In this document: piece after piece, positions 11,994 to 22,858 of the stretch
How positions within the stretch are numbered: the first letter of the stretch is position 1
How the letters are laid out: each line of letters opens with the position of its first letter
DNA from: Muricea muricata
Lineage: Eukaryota; Cnidaria; Anthozoa; Malacalcyonacea; Plexauridae
Length of the DNA: 64,000 bases
Reading direction: 5' to 3'
Assembly: GCA_963855995.1 (NCBI GenBank)
Contig: OY979723.1
Coordinates: forward strand, 9,987,013 to 10,051,012
Made by a program: the position numbers and the translations under genes
Notes under the pieces: model-generated
The model's input: the letters and a program-made list of their open reading frames with translations, nothing else
Database searches by the model: none
Told to the model about the DNA's origin: nothing

Positions 11994-14900
11994 CTAGGTG
12001 AATTCCAACTCATCGGTCAAGTCATATCTTCGAAATTTATCCAGGTTGTAAAAACCAGCTTTGACCGTTCGACCTCCAAAATATCTTCCATTTAGATCAA
12101 TAATTGCTACAGAAAAACGAAAATTTCAACCTTATCAGTACATTAGTTCTCTGCTCGGGCATATCAGGTTTTAGGTGTGGGAATTAGCCCGCAAGGTTGG
12201 GCTTTTTGGTTTTCATGTCACGTCACGCTTATACGAGCGTCATTTTTTTGTTGTTTTAATAAATGAGACATAGATCGCTGAAATATGAAAGCATGCATAC
12301 AATAGAGAGGTTCAGATTTGACTTTTTCTAGCAATACCGCTACCTTTTCCCGATTTTTAAACAATTTGATTGGTTAATTGGGTAGGTCCGACACATCTGA
12401 TTGGCTGAAAAATAGATTAGGCAGCGGTAGAGGTAATGGAAGCGAAGTCCGAACCTCTCTATTAAAACATGGCGGAATAAGAAGGCAAAAACCGGACTTT
12501 ATTGCTGATTTCTGAATAACAAATTGAACTACAAACATTGATTAAATTATGACGTTATTAAATTTTTGTGCGTGCAGCAGGCAAAAACTTGATGTGTTTC
12601 GTAACTTTGACTGTACTTGAGATTTTGGCAATCATATTTTCATTAAAAGAATATAGATTTGGTCATAGATATAGGATATACACAATCAAATATTAGCCCG
12701 CAAAGCATGTGCACACCTGATTTACCTAATTCCACAGGCTCAAGGAAGCGGAAACATTAATTGGCGGGAATTATGCAAGAACAATATGGAGAATTCAGAG
12801 TTCAAGAAATGAAATTTCGTCTCCCAAAACGACAACGAACCACAAATTAACGTAAGTTTGTTCATTTAGTTTATATTGTAAGTCGGTTTGGGGACTATAC
12901 AACTTAAGCGGTTACGTGGGGCAATTTTAGTGATCGAGTATTTTAACGATATTTCTGATGTTATTCTATATTTTCTATTCGGTCTGGCATATGCATTTAA
13001 AACGACGAAAAACATGTGTTGTTCACGATATTTAGGCACTTTATGTGCTAAATATTATAAACAATTTGTGGGAAACTTGCCTTTAATTGCCGAATCCATT
13101 TTCTTGAATTCTACGAAAATTCGAACCGCTTCATCGTCGGGGACTCCCTCAGGAATCTGTAGAAAAATATGACAAATTATTATTAACAAGGAATGTTAGG
13201 TTACCTTTAGCCTGTCGCTTGTAATACAGCTGGTATGGAAAAAGTTTAATTATTTAAAAAAACAGACAAATGTTAGAACACAAATACTACTGTACCTCGT
13301 AAATCACAACTTTGTGAACTTCACCATATTTGCTACATTCTTCCGCTGTTTCCGGCTCAAGTTCATCATCAACTTCCCCAGGACCAACCATGTTCTATGA
13401 ATTTGATAAACAATGCCTAATTATGTATAAAACCTTCGAGGCGGTGGTTTGAAGGATGGATAATGCTATCGACTGGGGGGGCACCCCTTCCTGTAACCCC
13501 CATTTTCTGGTCCCAAAATTTTGTAAAAAACATCAATTTTGGTTGCATTGTTTATGTATTTAACAGGGGGGGGTCAATCTCTTAAAAAGGCCCTGCTGCT
13601 GTACTTACTCGTAGTAAGATAACTTTACTGGGATTCTTCATTTTGCCAACAAGAGATTCATTTTCTTGAGGTTGAACTACATCTTTAATAAAAACATATA
13701 ATTTGATAAGCTGGAAATTTAATAAATCTTTTTGTTAAATGGAACACCAAAAATGTACAGTCAATTTAATCCATATTTTACAACATTTTGCCACCTAACT
13801 TTGCAGTTCTACTAATTTTAAGATGCTCTTTCTAGCCTGTAGTAAAAAATTTCATTCTTCCTGCCCAGTTCAACCTTAGCCTATTACACAAATTGTCTAT
13901 TTACATGTTTATACTACCTTTCTCTTGGTTGATAATTTTCCCCCCTCTCTTGCTTGTCTTTTCCACCTGCAAACATTGATTAATTCCTTGCTCCTGTTTT
14001 CCTAGACCTACAATTGTTGAAATTGTCATAACCTAAGAATTTACAGCAACTTTTATTTCTGTGACGCATTAAACTCAGCTTGAAATAAAATTGTCAATCA
14101 GACATTTTTCAAGTACACAAAAACTTACAAACCTTGACCATCTTTCCAGCCATACTTTGCCATGATGTTGGATGCAACAGGGCTAAAGCAACAAAACATG
14201 GCTAATAGTTTAATAAATATAATTCCTGTATTACAATACAATGGAAACTCCAAAAATTCACAACATGAGAAACTTTTATTACTGTTTTGACTATTCTTTA
14301 ATCATCATCATTTCATTCCTGATGATGACTAAAGAATAGTCGAAAAGTAGAAAAGTTTATCATGCTATCATTTTTCAGAGTTTGCGTTGTATTGTATCTT
14401 ATCAAAATACTCAGTGGTTCCTGTAATATGCACTCTCATAAAATATACATGTGAGATAATTTTACATCAACCAAACAATGTCATATTTCCTTCCATTGTT
14501 TGCCCACATCTTACCTATCAAAGCCAACATCTGGTTTGCTGAACAAACTGGGCACTCCAGAAAATGGCTTGGCTGTCAAAAGTAAATAATAAAGTTAAGT
14601 ATCAAGATGGTGGGGTGGGGGGGGGAGGATGTAGCACTACTCTCAATCTTGATAATTTACATTTTTGGACTTGTCTTTATCACTTGTATTTTGTGTGTCT
14701 TTTTAGTTAGGTGTTTTTAAACTTATGTTTGTTTTTAATATTGTGTATTTTTGGCATGAGCCCCCATGATAAGACATTTTCGAGCATTTGGGGAAAATGC
14801 TGGTTAATTTATTACATATGTTTATTTAAAATTACAACCATCATGAAAACATAAAACAGTTTACTAATATGTAGTATTGAGTACTAACCATCGTCATCAG

Positions 14901-17010
14901 GATTGCTTGAAGCAGTCAAAGAGACAGGAGGGGCAATAGCAGCACCACCTTTTCTTGATGCAAGGGATCTTGGTTCTTCTTCATCCTCAATACCATATCT
15001 CCGTCGTCTCCCACGACTTCTGTAATCGCCACGATCTCGGCCTCTATCTCTGTACCTGTTGTGGAAAAGTAATGTATTTGCAGTCTACCGGATACCATGT
15101 TCATAATTTGGAGGTTATGCTGCCACAGCAACATATTATGCCAAGGCTGTCTGTGAACAAACTGAACTTGTTTCTAGTTTTGCCATTTGATCTATTTCAA
15201 ACACACTAACCTATCATCGTAGTCCTTGTCTCGTTGACTCCTTTCTAGTTCTCTTTCGCGTTGTTCCTTCTCTCGCTGTTTTTGTTTACATTCTTCATAA
15301 TCGTTGGGCCTCATTGGATCATATTCATCAACAACAACTGCCATGGATGCATCAGTTTGAAGAAATGGCTCCAAAGATATCTGTTTGGATTAAGTACAAT
15401 CTCAATTAATTGCAAACGTTTCTTTCATAGTAAACTTATTCAACCTATTATAATAATTATTATTTCATGCAAATCTAATGGCATCCATATACATGATTTA
15501 TAAATTTACACACCACTCTGCCATGTTTTAGAGAGACGTAGTTCCTATAATTAACATGAGTAAATACTTGCATCAGGTTCTTTATTTTCATCATTAGATG
15601 ACAAAACATCCTGTTAAAAATAAGGCAGAATACTAAATTTAAGTAATCACTTAGCATTTCTCAAAACTGGTATCTTTTGAACTTACCTTGCTTGAATTGG
15701 CTTGCTTTGCTGGTCCATTGCTGCGGTTAGATTTCTGGAATGTTCAAAGAAAAACATTTTTTAATTTCCATTGGCAACAAGTAATTGATTGCTCCTCAAT
15801 AGAGGGCATTTCTTGTTGATCATCAGTTTAAAGTTTCACCTACCACTGAAGATGGTGTTTTTCCCTGAGCAACCTTTTGTCGTTTCAATTGTTGTTGCAT
15901 AAAACTGAAGCTATTTGACCATCCAGCTAAAAACATTTTCAAAACATTCGGTTTTGAAACAAGTTTACCACTAGCAATGCTTTTGCTATTAAACTGTCAG
16001 TGACGTTATTTTAATTTAAAACATATTTAGGATTATGGAAGACCTTATAGACAGGCTCATATTATACTTTCTCCTCTGCAAAGGTTATTTAACTTGCTCT
16101 TAAACAAAGTAATTGAAACAATCCATGGAATACACTGGAAAAAATTAATGAAAATAGTAGGCACTAATGAGTGGAAAGTGAGGGGAAAACTAACATGCAG
16201 ATGCTAAAGAGATAACTACTTTTCCCCTCATTTTTTCATGTTTGTTGCCGGATTACTATTTTCGAAAGTGTTCAGCAGTTTTTTTCAATTTACCAGGATG
16301 CAATGCGGGCATCAAGGAAAACATAAAACAGCCGAGGACATAAGACAGTAACATCCTCTTTTATGCTCGTTCTTGCTTTTGAATGATTTCCAACTGCATT
16401 GAATTCTGTTAAAATGTACATCTGCCATATTTTTCATTATGGTCAATTACTTTGTAAGAACGGGTTAAATAACCTCTGTGAAGGAGAGAGGCTCATATAT
16501 GCCAGATTTTTGTCCATCAACTGATGGCAAATCAGACTAGCTCTGGCATTTTACTGTATGTGTTGTATGTATTTATTTGATCAGGGTAAGAATCATATGT
16601 GTGTAAATAGGCCTTAATATATATTTGAACATCTATGTATTGAGAGTTGTTCATCTAGGTATCCTCAGTAGTACAATTACATGTATCCTTTCTCTGTAGT
16701 GCAGTTGATGTAAAATAAACAACACACTAAGTTCATCTATGATCAAATATCTGACAATTTTAAGCATATATTTAAATGTCTAAAATTCTAGATTTATATC
16801 ACCCCACAGAAGTGACAGAACAATAATTGACTCCACTCCATTAGAACATTTAAGCAACGGCTAAAGACAAATCCATAATACATCTCATGCAATCAAAGCC
16901 ATACCCATAAATACAATCATCAAACTTGTATATCGGACAAGAACGATACCTGTTTCAGATGAATTATTTTCTTTAAGTGGGACGCCATCAATGTCGTCGT
17001 AAAGCGACAT
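11994..17010 (-). CDS. RBM17: RNA-binding motif protein 17 / splicing factor 45 (SPF45)
   Basis: A spliceosome-associated factor that acts in late 3' splice-site choice and alternative splicing in the nucleus. The gene is complete: 13 coding exons and 373 residues (about 400 in vertebrates). Exons (high to low): 17010-16950, 15926-15844, 15734-15687, 15610-15572, 15380-15211, 15055-14889, 14572-14515, 14182-14133, 14007-13918, 13676-13609, 13394-13296, 13156-13081, 12106-11994. Every junction keeps phase. The start MSLYDD matches the family start. Residues ~90-100 carry the DEYDPMRPNDYE block, then come a charged Arg/Glu segment, a G-patch at ~211-257 (KYGWKDGQGLGK, then VEKTSKRGGK), and a C-terminal UHM-type RRM (~272-366) with the NGRYFGGR loop that reads U2AF-ligand motifs. 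Introns 4 and 12 use GC donors. Several introns contain MITEs. Identification is secure; the exon edges rest on phase and consensus. Confidence 0.95.
13740..13862. repeat. Partial copy of the TTTGCAATTTTACTAA palindromic MITE
   Basis: Contains TTTTACAACATTTTGCC, AACTTTGCAGTTCTACTAA and AAGATGCTCTTTCTAGCCTG, matching one arm of the complete elements at 18,010-18,405 and 42,079-42,455. It lies in an RBM17 intron (13,677-13,917). Confidence 0.65.
14231..14402. repeat. Palindromic repeat with hammerhead-like core, in RBM17 intron
   Basis: Second copy of the family at 2371-2531, with outer arms ACAATACAATGGAAACTCC and a diverged complement. On the + strand, 14,319-14,346 reads CTGATGA, then GACTA-AAGAA-TAGTC as a perfect 5-bp stem, then GAAA. 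It lies in the intron between the exons at 14,182 and 14,515, antisense to the RBM17 transcript. Confidence 0.65.
16045..16500. repeat. Inverted-repeat element in RBM17 intron 1
   Basis: Arms around GCTCATATTATACTTTCTCC / GGTTATTTAACTTGCTCTTA at the left and their complements at about 16,456-16,500. A second palindrome (arms near 16,180-16,245) and an AT-rich core lie inside. It is probably two nested MITEs rather than one. It lies in the large first intron (15,927-16,949). Confidence 0.6.
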
Positions 17011-17131
17011 GTTTGTTGTTATACAAACTTTGTACAACATGACGTATTCAGTTTGCATTCTCGATGAGGGCATACAGAGGGCATAGGAGGGATTCGAGGG
17101 AGCACAGTGTTTTGGACGGTGAAATCTTTTT

Positions 17132-17220
17132 GGATACCCTAAAGGTCGAAATGTTGAGAGAGCACTGGGCTAGAATTAGGGTCCCAGTGCTCTCTCGATA
17201 TTTCGATCTTTAGAGTATCC
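17132..17220. repeat. Inverted repeat upstream of RBM17
   Basis: Two 38-base arms (17,132-17,169 and 17,183-17,220) pair almost completely, with the core GAGAGAGCACTGGG, around a 13-base loop. It lies about 120 bases upstream of the RBM17 start codon, so it may sit in its promoter or 5' leader. Confidence 0.75.
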
Positions 17221-17310
17221 TATTCTTAACTTGCATTGTATTGCAGAATCAACAGGTTGTAACCGAATATGATTCCAGTAAATTTGTACCCAGTAGATAT
17301 CAAAAGAAAT

Positions 17311-17630
17311 TACCGTAAACCTCCGGGTATAAGCTCCCTCCCCCGTGTATATACCCACTAATTCATGTACAGGCCCCCCCTGTATAAGAAATTAGCGATG
17401 GGTTTAATTAAGACTATTATTTTACTGGCTCGTTCATTATTTTATTAAAGTTGTTTTAGTTTATAGTGATTAATAAAGTTTGTTTCAGTTTTGCATTTCA
17501 GTTTCACCGTGGTTTTTAAGATTGTATCACGGTTATTACTAGCCCAAAATGTCATCCTTTTATAGCCCTCCCGTGTATGCTTACGAACTTGTAGAAGCCC
17601 AGGGCTTATTATAGTCTGAGGTTTACGGTA
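17311..17630. mobile_element. TA-flanked MITE with TACCGTAAACCTC ends
   Basis: The left end TACCGTAAACCTC and right end GAGGTTTACGGTA are exact complements. A TA is present at each border, as expected for Tc1/mariner-type insertion. The internal sequence has no coding capacity. It is also partly palindromic (CCTCCCCCGTGTATA and CCTCCCGTGTATGC). Confidence 0.7.
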
Positions 17631-17639
17631 GTCCGACGG

Positions 17640-18009
17640 AATACAAATATGTGAATACCTCCCCCCCCCCCCCCCAAGTGTTAGCTTGGCCCTTGTTACT
17701 GGAATAATAGCTGATAAATTAATATTTATTTATTTATTTACTATACACACCTACATATTCTCCATTACTATATATATATAACTTTTTGTTCACATTGTTA
17801 CACCAAAAGCTAAAACTGTGTTGTGCATCTGCTTTTCATTCCAATTTCTTTAGTATTCGTCTTCTACACGTTCAGACCAAATCGACAGTTTATCACAATA
17901 TAGCTATATATTTATGTATTTTTGTACAAGACCTGTCCATCATTTCAGAATTTCGTCGTTTTCTTCTACGTTGACTAATGTAAAAGATCAACATAAGTTA
18001 ATCAATAGA
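17640..18009. other. No gene recognised; poly-C and AT-rich tract
   Basis: Contains a run of about 17 C near 17,661, a TTTA microsatellite at 17,720-17,745 and a TATATA tract. One 62-codon frame is present without any recognisable product. Confidence 0.4.
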
Positions 18010-18405
18010 CCGATTGCATTATGGACAGAATTTTGAAAAAAGTTGAAGTGAGAAAATTCATAACCACAGCATTGACGAGCGTCCTAAAATTAGTAAAATT
18101 GCAAAGTTTGGTCGCGAAATGTTGTAAAATGAGGAAAATATAGCCCTGCAAAGTTTGCAAATTTTGTGTACTTTTGTATTACGCACTGAAAATTGATACC
18201 GTTTTCTCGATGTTGGTATCAATTTTCCGTGCGTAATACAAAAATATACAAGATTTGCAATCTTCACAGGCTTACATTTTCCACATTTTACAACGTTTCG
18301 CAACCAAACTTTCCAATTTTGCTAATTTTAGGATGCTCTTCAATGCTGTGGTAATAAATTTTGCTATTTCAACTTTTTTCAAAATTTTGCCCATAATGCA
18401 ATCGG
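18010..18405. mobile_element. Palindromic MITE, complete copy
   Basis: An inverted repeat over nearly its whole length (396 bp). The ends are CCGATTGCATTATGG and its complement, and the inner arms contain AAATTGGAAAGTTTGG and TGGTATCAATTTTC-type blocks. The same internal sequence recurs at 42,079-42,455 and in partial copies at 13,740-13,862 and about 34,395-34,645. As RNA it would fold into a single long hairpin. Confidence 0.8.
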
Positions 18406-18440
18406 GCCATTAAGTATGTTGAAATCTTCGATCGCTCATA

Positions 18441-18820
18441 TACAACAAAACCCCGCATAAAAGAACCAGTGGGTTAAGAACCACCAGCCTCAAATTTGGG
18501 CAAATAGGTACCCAAAATAAAAGAACCACTTCAGGCTAACAAATCAAACTGGTTCTTAAAAATCCTTATTAAACTTTTAGCTGAAATAGGTGCTAATCAT
18601 GTACAGAAAAGAAAACAAAATACTGTGATGTGTTTTATCAAAACAGCAATTAATTCACAACATAATTCATCTTCATAATGTATCCAACACATTTTATACA
18701 ATAAGAGGTTTAAAACTCTATTAAATTCAGCCTGATTTCTTTTCTAAGTACCTGTTACATAAGAAACACTTCAGCTTGAAGTCAAAATTAACTGGTTCTT
18801 TCATGCGGGGTTTTACTGTA
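18441..18820. mobile_element. TA-flanked MITE with TACARYAAAACCCCGCAT ends
   Basis: The left end TACAACAAAACCCCGCAT is followed by AAAAGAACCAG. The right end is the complement of TACAGTAAAACCCCGCATG followed by AAAGAACCAG. TA occurs at both borders. The ends and TA borders suggest a Tc1/mariner or pogo-type non-autonomous element. Confidence 0.75.
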
Positions 18821-19056
18821 ATGGGAATCACGAGGTGGGGGTCGAGACTATTCAGTTTTAAGGGGGACTGTTCGGACTCGTTGTTTTCAGAATATATAAT
18901 GCATTGTCTACAAATTCCTAAGCCATTAGCTATTCTCAGATTATCTACAAATCCCTATAAGTCATTCTCAGATTTATCGCGATAGATAGCCAATCCAGTT
19001 TCATGGTCAAATCTTATAAAGGCTGTATAAAATATTTTATTGGGACCACAAAGACA

Positions 19057-20390
19057 CTAAAAATATTTTCTACAAATCTTATCACCGCTAAACAAGACAT
19101 ATAAAAATGTGCAATGTAGAATACTCCCAATGCCTTTTAGATTTACGCTTGCCAAAAGTTGGACGCATTTTATTGACGCTTTTCTAAACTTACCAGGCAT
19201 ATTTTGAATGCAAACACCTCCCATACAAGTGGTTTGGAAACCAAAACCGGACGAGAAACAGTCACTGTTATGTTTGCATTTAAATCCAACCACGTGTGAG
19301 ATGAATCTCTTCTCTGTCGATTCTGCTGATAAATAATCTTAGCATTAGGCGCTTTTTACGTGATTCTGCGTGTCTTATTTCAGTATTCGGCATTGAAGTG
19401 ATCTGGTTAGAGTTGCGCTGGACAACTTATTTATGTAGACCAGAATGACAATGGTACACGGCTATTCAAGCGTTCGTCAAGTGATAATTATTTTGTTCTA
19501 TCTCATACTCCTTGGTATTGAGAATTTCACTAATGTTAGCATAATGTTAATAATGTTAGCATTATTAGCATTGTAAATGGTACAGTGATTCTTCGTTACT
19601 GGAAAGGTCTGACGTAGCTTCTTATTAAGTCCATTTTTCACTTCACCCCTGCCGTAACGAAACGTAGCGTATTCTATTGTGTCCGTATCATTAGATCTGT
19701 CTGAGTGTTCACGAGACAATGAAATACGCTACGTTTCGCTACCGTCGATTCGGCTGAAGTGAAAAACGACCTTTAGCCAAAATTTACACCATAGAGAAAG
19801 AATATCCAGACAGATAATTTTTACAATTTCTCTAGAAATAGCAGGAAAAACTGGAGATAGACTAACATAATTATCGCTTAACGAATGGCCAATTTGGCAT
19901 GGATTTGACTGTATTTTTGCATAAAGGTTGATCAACATAGATTATAAGTTATATTGTTATTGTATAACGAGTTTCCAAACCATATCTTCAACCATGGTCT
20001 TACCATCCTGCGCAACGCATGTTCCTTGCCCAGTCGACGGCATGATCAAACAAATGCTGCCAAACAATGGACAGTCTGAATTCGTCGTGCATTGTGCTCC
20101 AGGATAAATGAAACGTTTCTCGTTTTCTGAAATTAATGAATGAAAAAAAAACTGTACCGTCTGTACGAGACGAGAGATGTAGCCAAGGGGTCGCCCCTCC
20201 CCACCCTCTCAATTCTTTGAAAACCATTTTTGTAGAACATTGAAATCTGGGTAGAAAATTGTTGACGAATCTCACTGTAACATAGGACAAGTTTTGATTT
20301 AATGTTACCTTCGTTTATCGCTTTTGGTAAATACAATCCATTGATGACAATTGGCAGAAAAGCGAGAAGGAAAGCATTTGTTTTCATCAT
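19057..20390 (-). CDS. Secreted cysteine-rich precursor with two Lys-Arg-preceded modules
   Basis: Three exons: 20390-20309, 20126-20004 and 19322-19057 (stop). The first encodes a start (MMKTNAFLLAFLPIVING) that fits a signal peptide. Exons 2 and 3 are both bounded by phase 1, and each opens with a Glu-rich stretch ending in a dibasic site, EKRFI. Each then carries a cysteine module with a shared Cys-x2-Asn-Ser-Asp-Cys core (QCTTNSDC, KCKHNSDC) and two further cysteines. This suggests exon duplication and processing into two small peptides by a Lys-Arg-directed protease. A strong GTAAGT donor at 19,193 would end exon 3 after MPG in phase 1, so more exons may exist. Read-through instead reaches a stop at 19,057, with AATAAA 16 bases beyond it. 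I cannot name the family. It could be a neuropeptide-like, antimicrobial or venom-type precursor. The coding call is good; the function is open. Confidence 0.72.
19633..19769. repeat. Inverted repeat in the intron of the Cys-rich precursor gene
   Basis: Arms of about 40 bases around CGAAACGTAGCGTATT and its complement, with outer ends TTTTTCACTTCA and its complement. It lies between the two cysteine-module exons. Confidence 0.7.
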
Positions 20391-20940
20391 CTTTGTATTT
20401 ATGAATACAGCACCCTTTTTCTTCTTCCTGAAATAAGTAATATTCTATATAGCCTCACCGCGAAAATATTTTTTTATAAACAATGTAGCTATTTTAATAT
20501 TGTTACGGATCATTCGCATGCCAAGTAACGACACATAGCCGGATTGTGAAGGTTTTTTATAGGTTGCGGAAGAAAACAAATTAATTAAAAGCAAACAGAC
20601 GTGAATTAAGAATTTGAAAAAGAAGTAAACAATCTACACGTGTTACTGAGGAAAAAGATAACTGAGTCGACGTGGCACAAAAGCATGAATGAATAAACTG
20701 TATGATTTGATATGGTGTCCAAGCGGAGACACCAAGGCGTTGTAAAATTGTGCTTTGTCTCAGGAACAAAAAAATTTAATTGTTTGAGCAAATGATTATC
20801 CAGTTCCATTTCATAGGAAGCTTTGTACTTTGTATTCACATGTGTGTATTCTTGAGGCTTTACTGTCAGTCAGTTATGACAATATTTTATGTGATTTGGT
20901 AATTTAAATATCGCATTTTTTCATCAGTTAAAAAATTAAT
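20391..20940. other. 5' flank of the Cys-rich precursor gene; no further gene recognised
   Basis: Frames on the minus strand at 20,581-20,839 (62-77 codons) have no recognisable features. The gene's promoter and any untranslated first exon should lie here or beyond, but I can point to no specific element. Confidence 0.35.
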
Positions 20941-21425
20941 TTATACAAATTTATAGTGTTTTCTCGATTAAAATTTATTGTTTTGAGCTTTTCACTCGGT
21001 GCTTTGAGATATATAAATTTTAATCCAGAGAACACTATAAATTTGTATAGATGTTTAAATTTTAAATATCTATATATATACTTCTAAACCTCATTAATAA
21101 TTCATGAGAAAAACACAAAGGAAATCATAGCCGTGACTAGAGTCTATATATGAGATAAAACACATGTCGATTTTCCCAAATCTTTGACTTCGATTTTCTC
21201 GGCTTATAAAACATCTATATTGAAAATTCTTTTATATACAAACAGACAAGATGGGTATAAAAGGAATCGATTTAGAAGTCATTTAAAACACTCGCAATTC
21301 GCGCTTTATCAGATATACAACGCTCGGCTTCGCCTCGCGTTGTACATCTGATAAAGCACTCCTGCGCGTGTTTTAAATATTACATATATATATTGAATGA
21401 AAGTTCTCTGGATTGAAATATATTT

Positions 21426-21945
21426 TTATTGAGCTTTCGACTCGGCACTTGGAGCCTTCCGTTCAGAATATAGGTTATTTACATATATATACACTACGTT
21501 TTCAGATTCGTGCTGTTGTCTGAGATTATGTATACGTTGAGATCGTCTGATTGGTTCATTAAAGGTTAATACAGTATCATTGGTGGTTGAAGGATGCGTT
21601 GTCATGGATGGGTGCACTTCGTTGTCTGGGATGGTGGAATGATTCGATTGATGTTTTGCGGATGTTGGAAGGTTTTTTTGAAAGGCATTGTTAGTAGCGA
21701 TCTTAGGTATTGTCTTAAGTTGTAAGTAGATAGTAGGAACGTCAATATGTCGGTTGATGGTATTACCGTCTTCACAATACCATGCCTCTTTGAATTCCCG
21801 TGTGTGCTTGTTTGGTTTGTGCTCGTCCTAGCAAGCTAGCTTCTTTCCAGTTGAAGGTGTGACAGTTGTCGTATGTGCGAATTGCTGGTAATGATCTAAG
21901 ATCGTGTCGTTTTATAGCGTTTTGTGTTCGGTTATTCGAGTCCCA
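21426..21945 (-). pseudogene. Decayed Penelope-like 3' coding fragment
   Basis: The minus-strand partner of the copy at 22,215-22,548. The sequence around 21,840-21,915 is a near-identical reverse complement of 22,308-22,405. Frames are broken several times. The region downstream of the endonuclease part encodes a Ser/Thr/Pro/His-rich tail (for example HPSMTTHPSTTNDTV), probably the C-terminal end of the element's protein. Not a host gene. Confidence 0.6.
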
Positions 21946-22214
21946 ATTTTCTTAGTCGTCAGTCTTTTCTTTCTTGACGGCAGCAAGGACATCGTCCACG
22001 TATCTGTTTCATTACCTGATATCAACTACTATACATTATTTAACCGAATCGACACACATTGTAACACAGAACAAGCAAACAAAACAGAGCGTAAATAACT
22101 TTACTCAACTCTTATGAAGAATAACTAACCTAGGAACTTCATTAAGACATTAACAAAGTACTTTTCAACCGACAACTTAACATATTTCACAAAACACAAA
22201 GACAAAACAACAAC

Positions 22215-22551
22215 CACTGAAAAAAAAATCGGTATCATTTACATGATACCTTGCAGCGACTGTCCACAAAAATATATAGGCCAAACATCTAAGAAAATTG
22301 GGACAGGAATAACCGAACACAAAAACGCTATAAAACGACACGATCTTAGATCATTACCAGCAGCCCACACACACGACAACTGTCACACCTTCAACTGGAA
22401 AGAAACACACTTACTAGGACGAGTACAAACCAAACAGGCACAAAAATTCAAAGAGACATGGTACAGTGAAGACGGTAATACCATCAGCCGATTACATGCA
22501 GACATATTGACATTCCTACTATCTACTTACAACTTAACACAATCGTAAGAC
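22215..22551 (+). pseudogene. GIY-YIG endonuclease fragment of a Penelope-like element
   Basis: The frame reads KKIGIIYMIPCSDC, then PQKYIGQTSKKIG, then ITEHKNA, and later KFKETWY. This is the order of the GIY-YIG nuclease domain found at the C terminus of Penelope-like polyproteins: the GIY strand, the YIG strand, the EH helix, and the Glu-bearing segment. The usual catalytic arginine before the EH helix (Thr-Arg-x-x-Glu-His) is replaced (TGITEH), so the domain is probably dead. The frame stops near 22,549, after LTQS. It has no start codon of its own and is a relic. Confidence 0.75.
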
Positions 22552-22858
22552 GTACATAAGATCGCTACTAAAGCTCGAAAGCTCAAAACAATAAAATTTT
22601 AATCCAGAGAGCACTACAAAATTTGTATGTTTGTATAAATTAAAATTTTAAAAAATATATTTTTATAACTGAACGTGTTAGTTTTGGTTTGCGAAATACA
22701 AAAGAGTGCCCAATGGCATATAGCCGTCGCAAAATGTATATATAACCTTTATTTTTTGTCAGCGAATGAGACCGCATTCCTAGGCAAACGAAATGAATCT
22801 TTTTTCCGTCTAATATAAAATTCACCGCTGTCTTCATTCAGTCGTTTACGTCTATGAG

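Larger units (their letters stand above)
20941..22630. mobile_element. Penelope-like retroelement fragments in inverted arrangement
   Basis: Two decayed copies of the same 3' region face each other, one on the minus strand (about 21,426-21,945) and one on the plus strand (about 22,215-22,615). Both contain CGACACGATCTTAGATCATT. The block AAAATTTTAATCCAGAGARCACTA recurs at about 21,018-21,040 and 22,588-22,612, with related sequence at 21,390-21,420. A short palindrome at 20,941-21,055 belongs to the same family. The encoded GIY-YIG domain and the terminal architecture point to Penelope-like elements. No reverse transcriptase domain is visible, so only the 3' part remains. Confidence 0.7.

Noticed and set aside
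19498..19719. 73-codon minus-strand frame between the cysteine-module exons
   Set aside because: It spans an inverted repeat in the intron and lacks cysteines or a matching phase.
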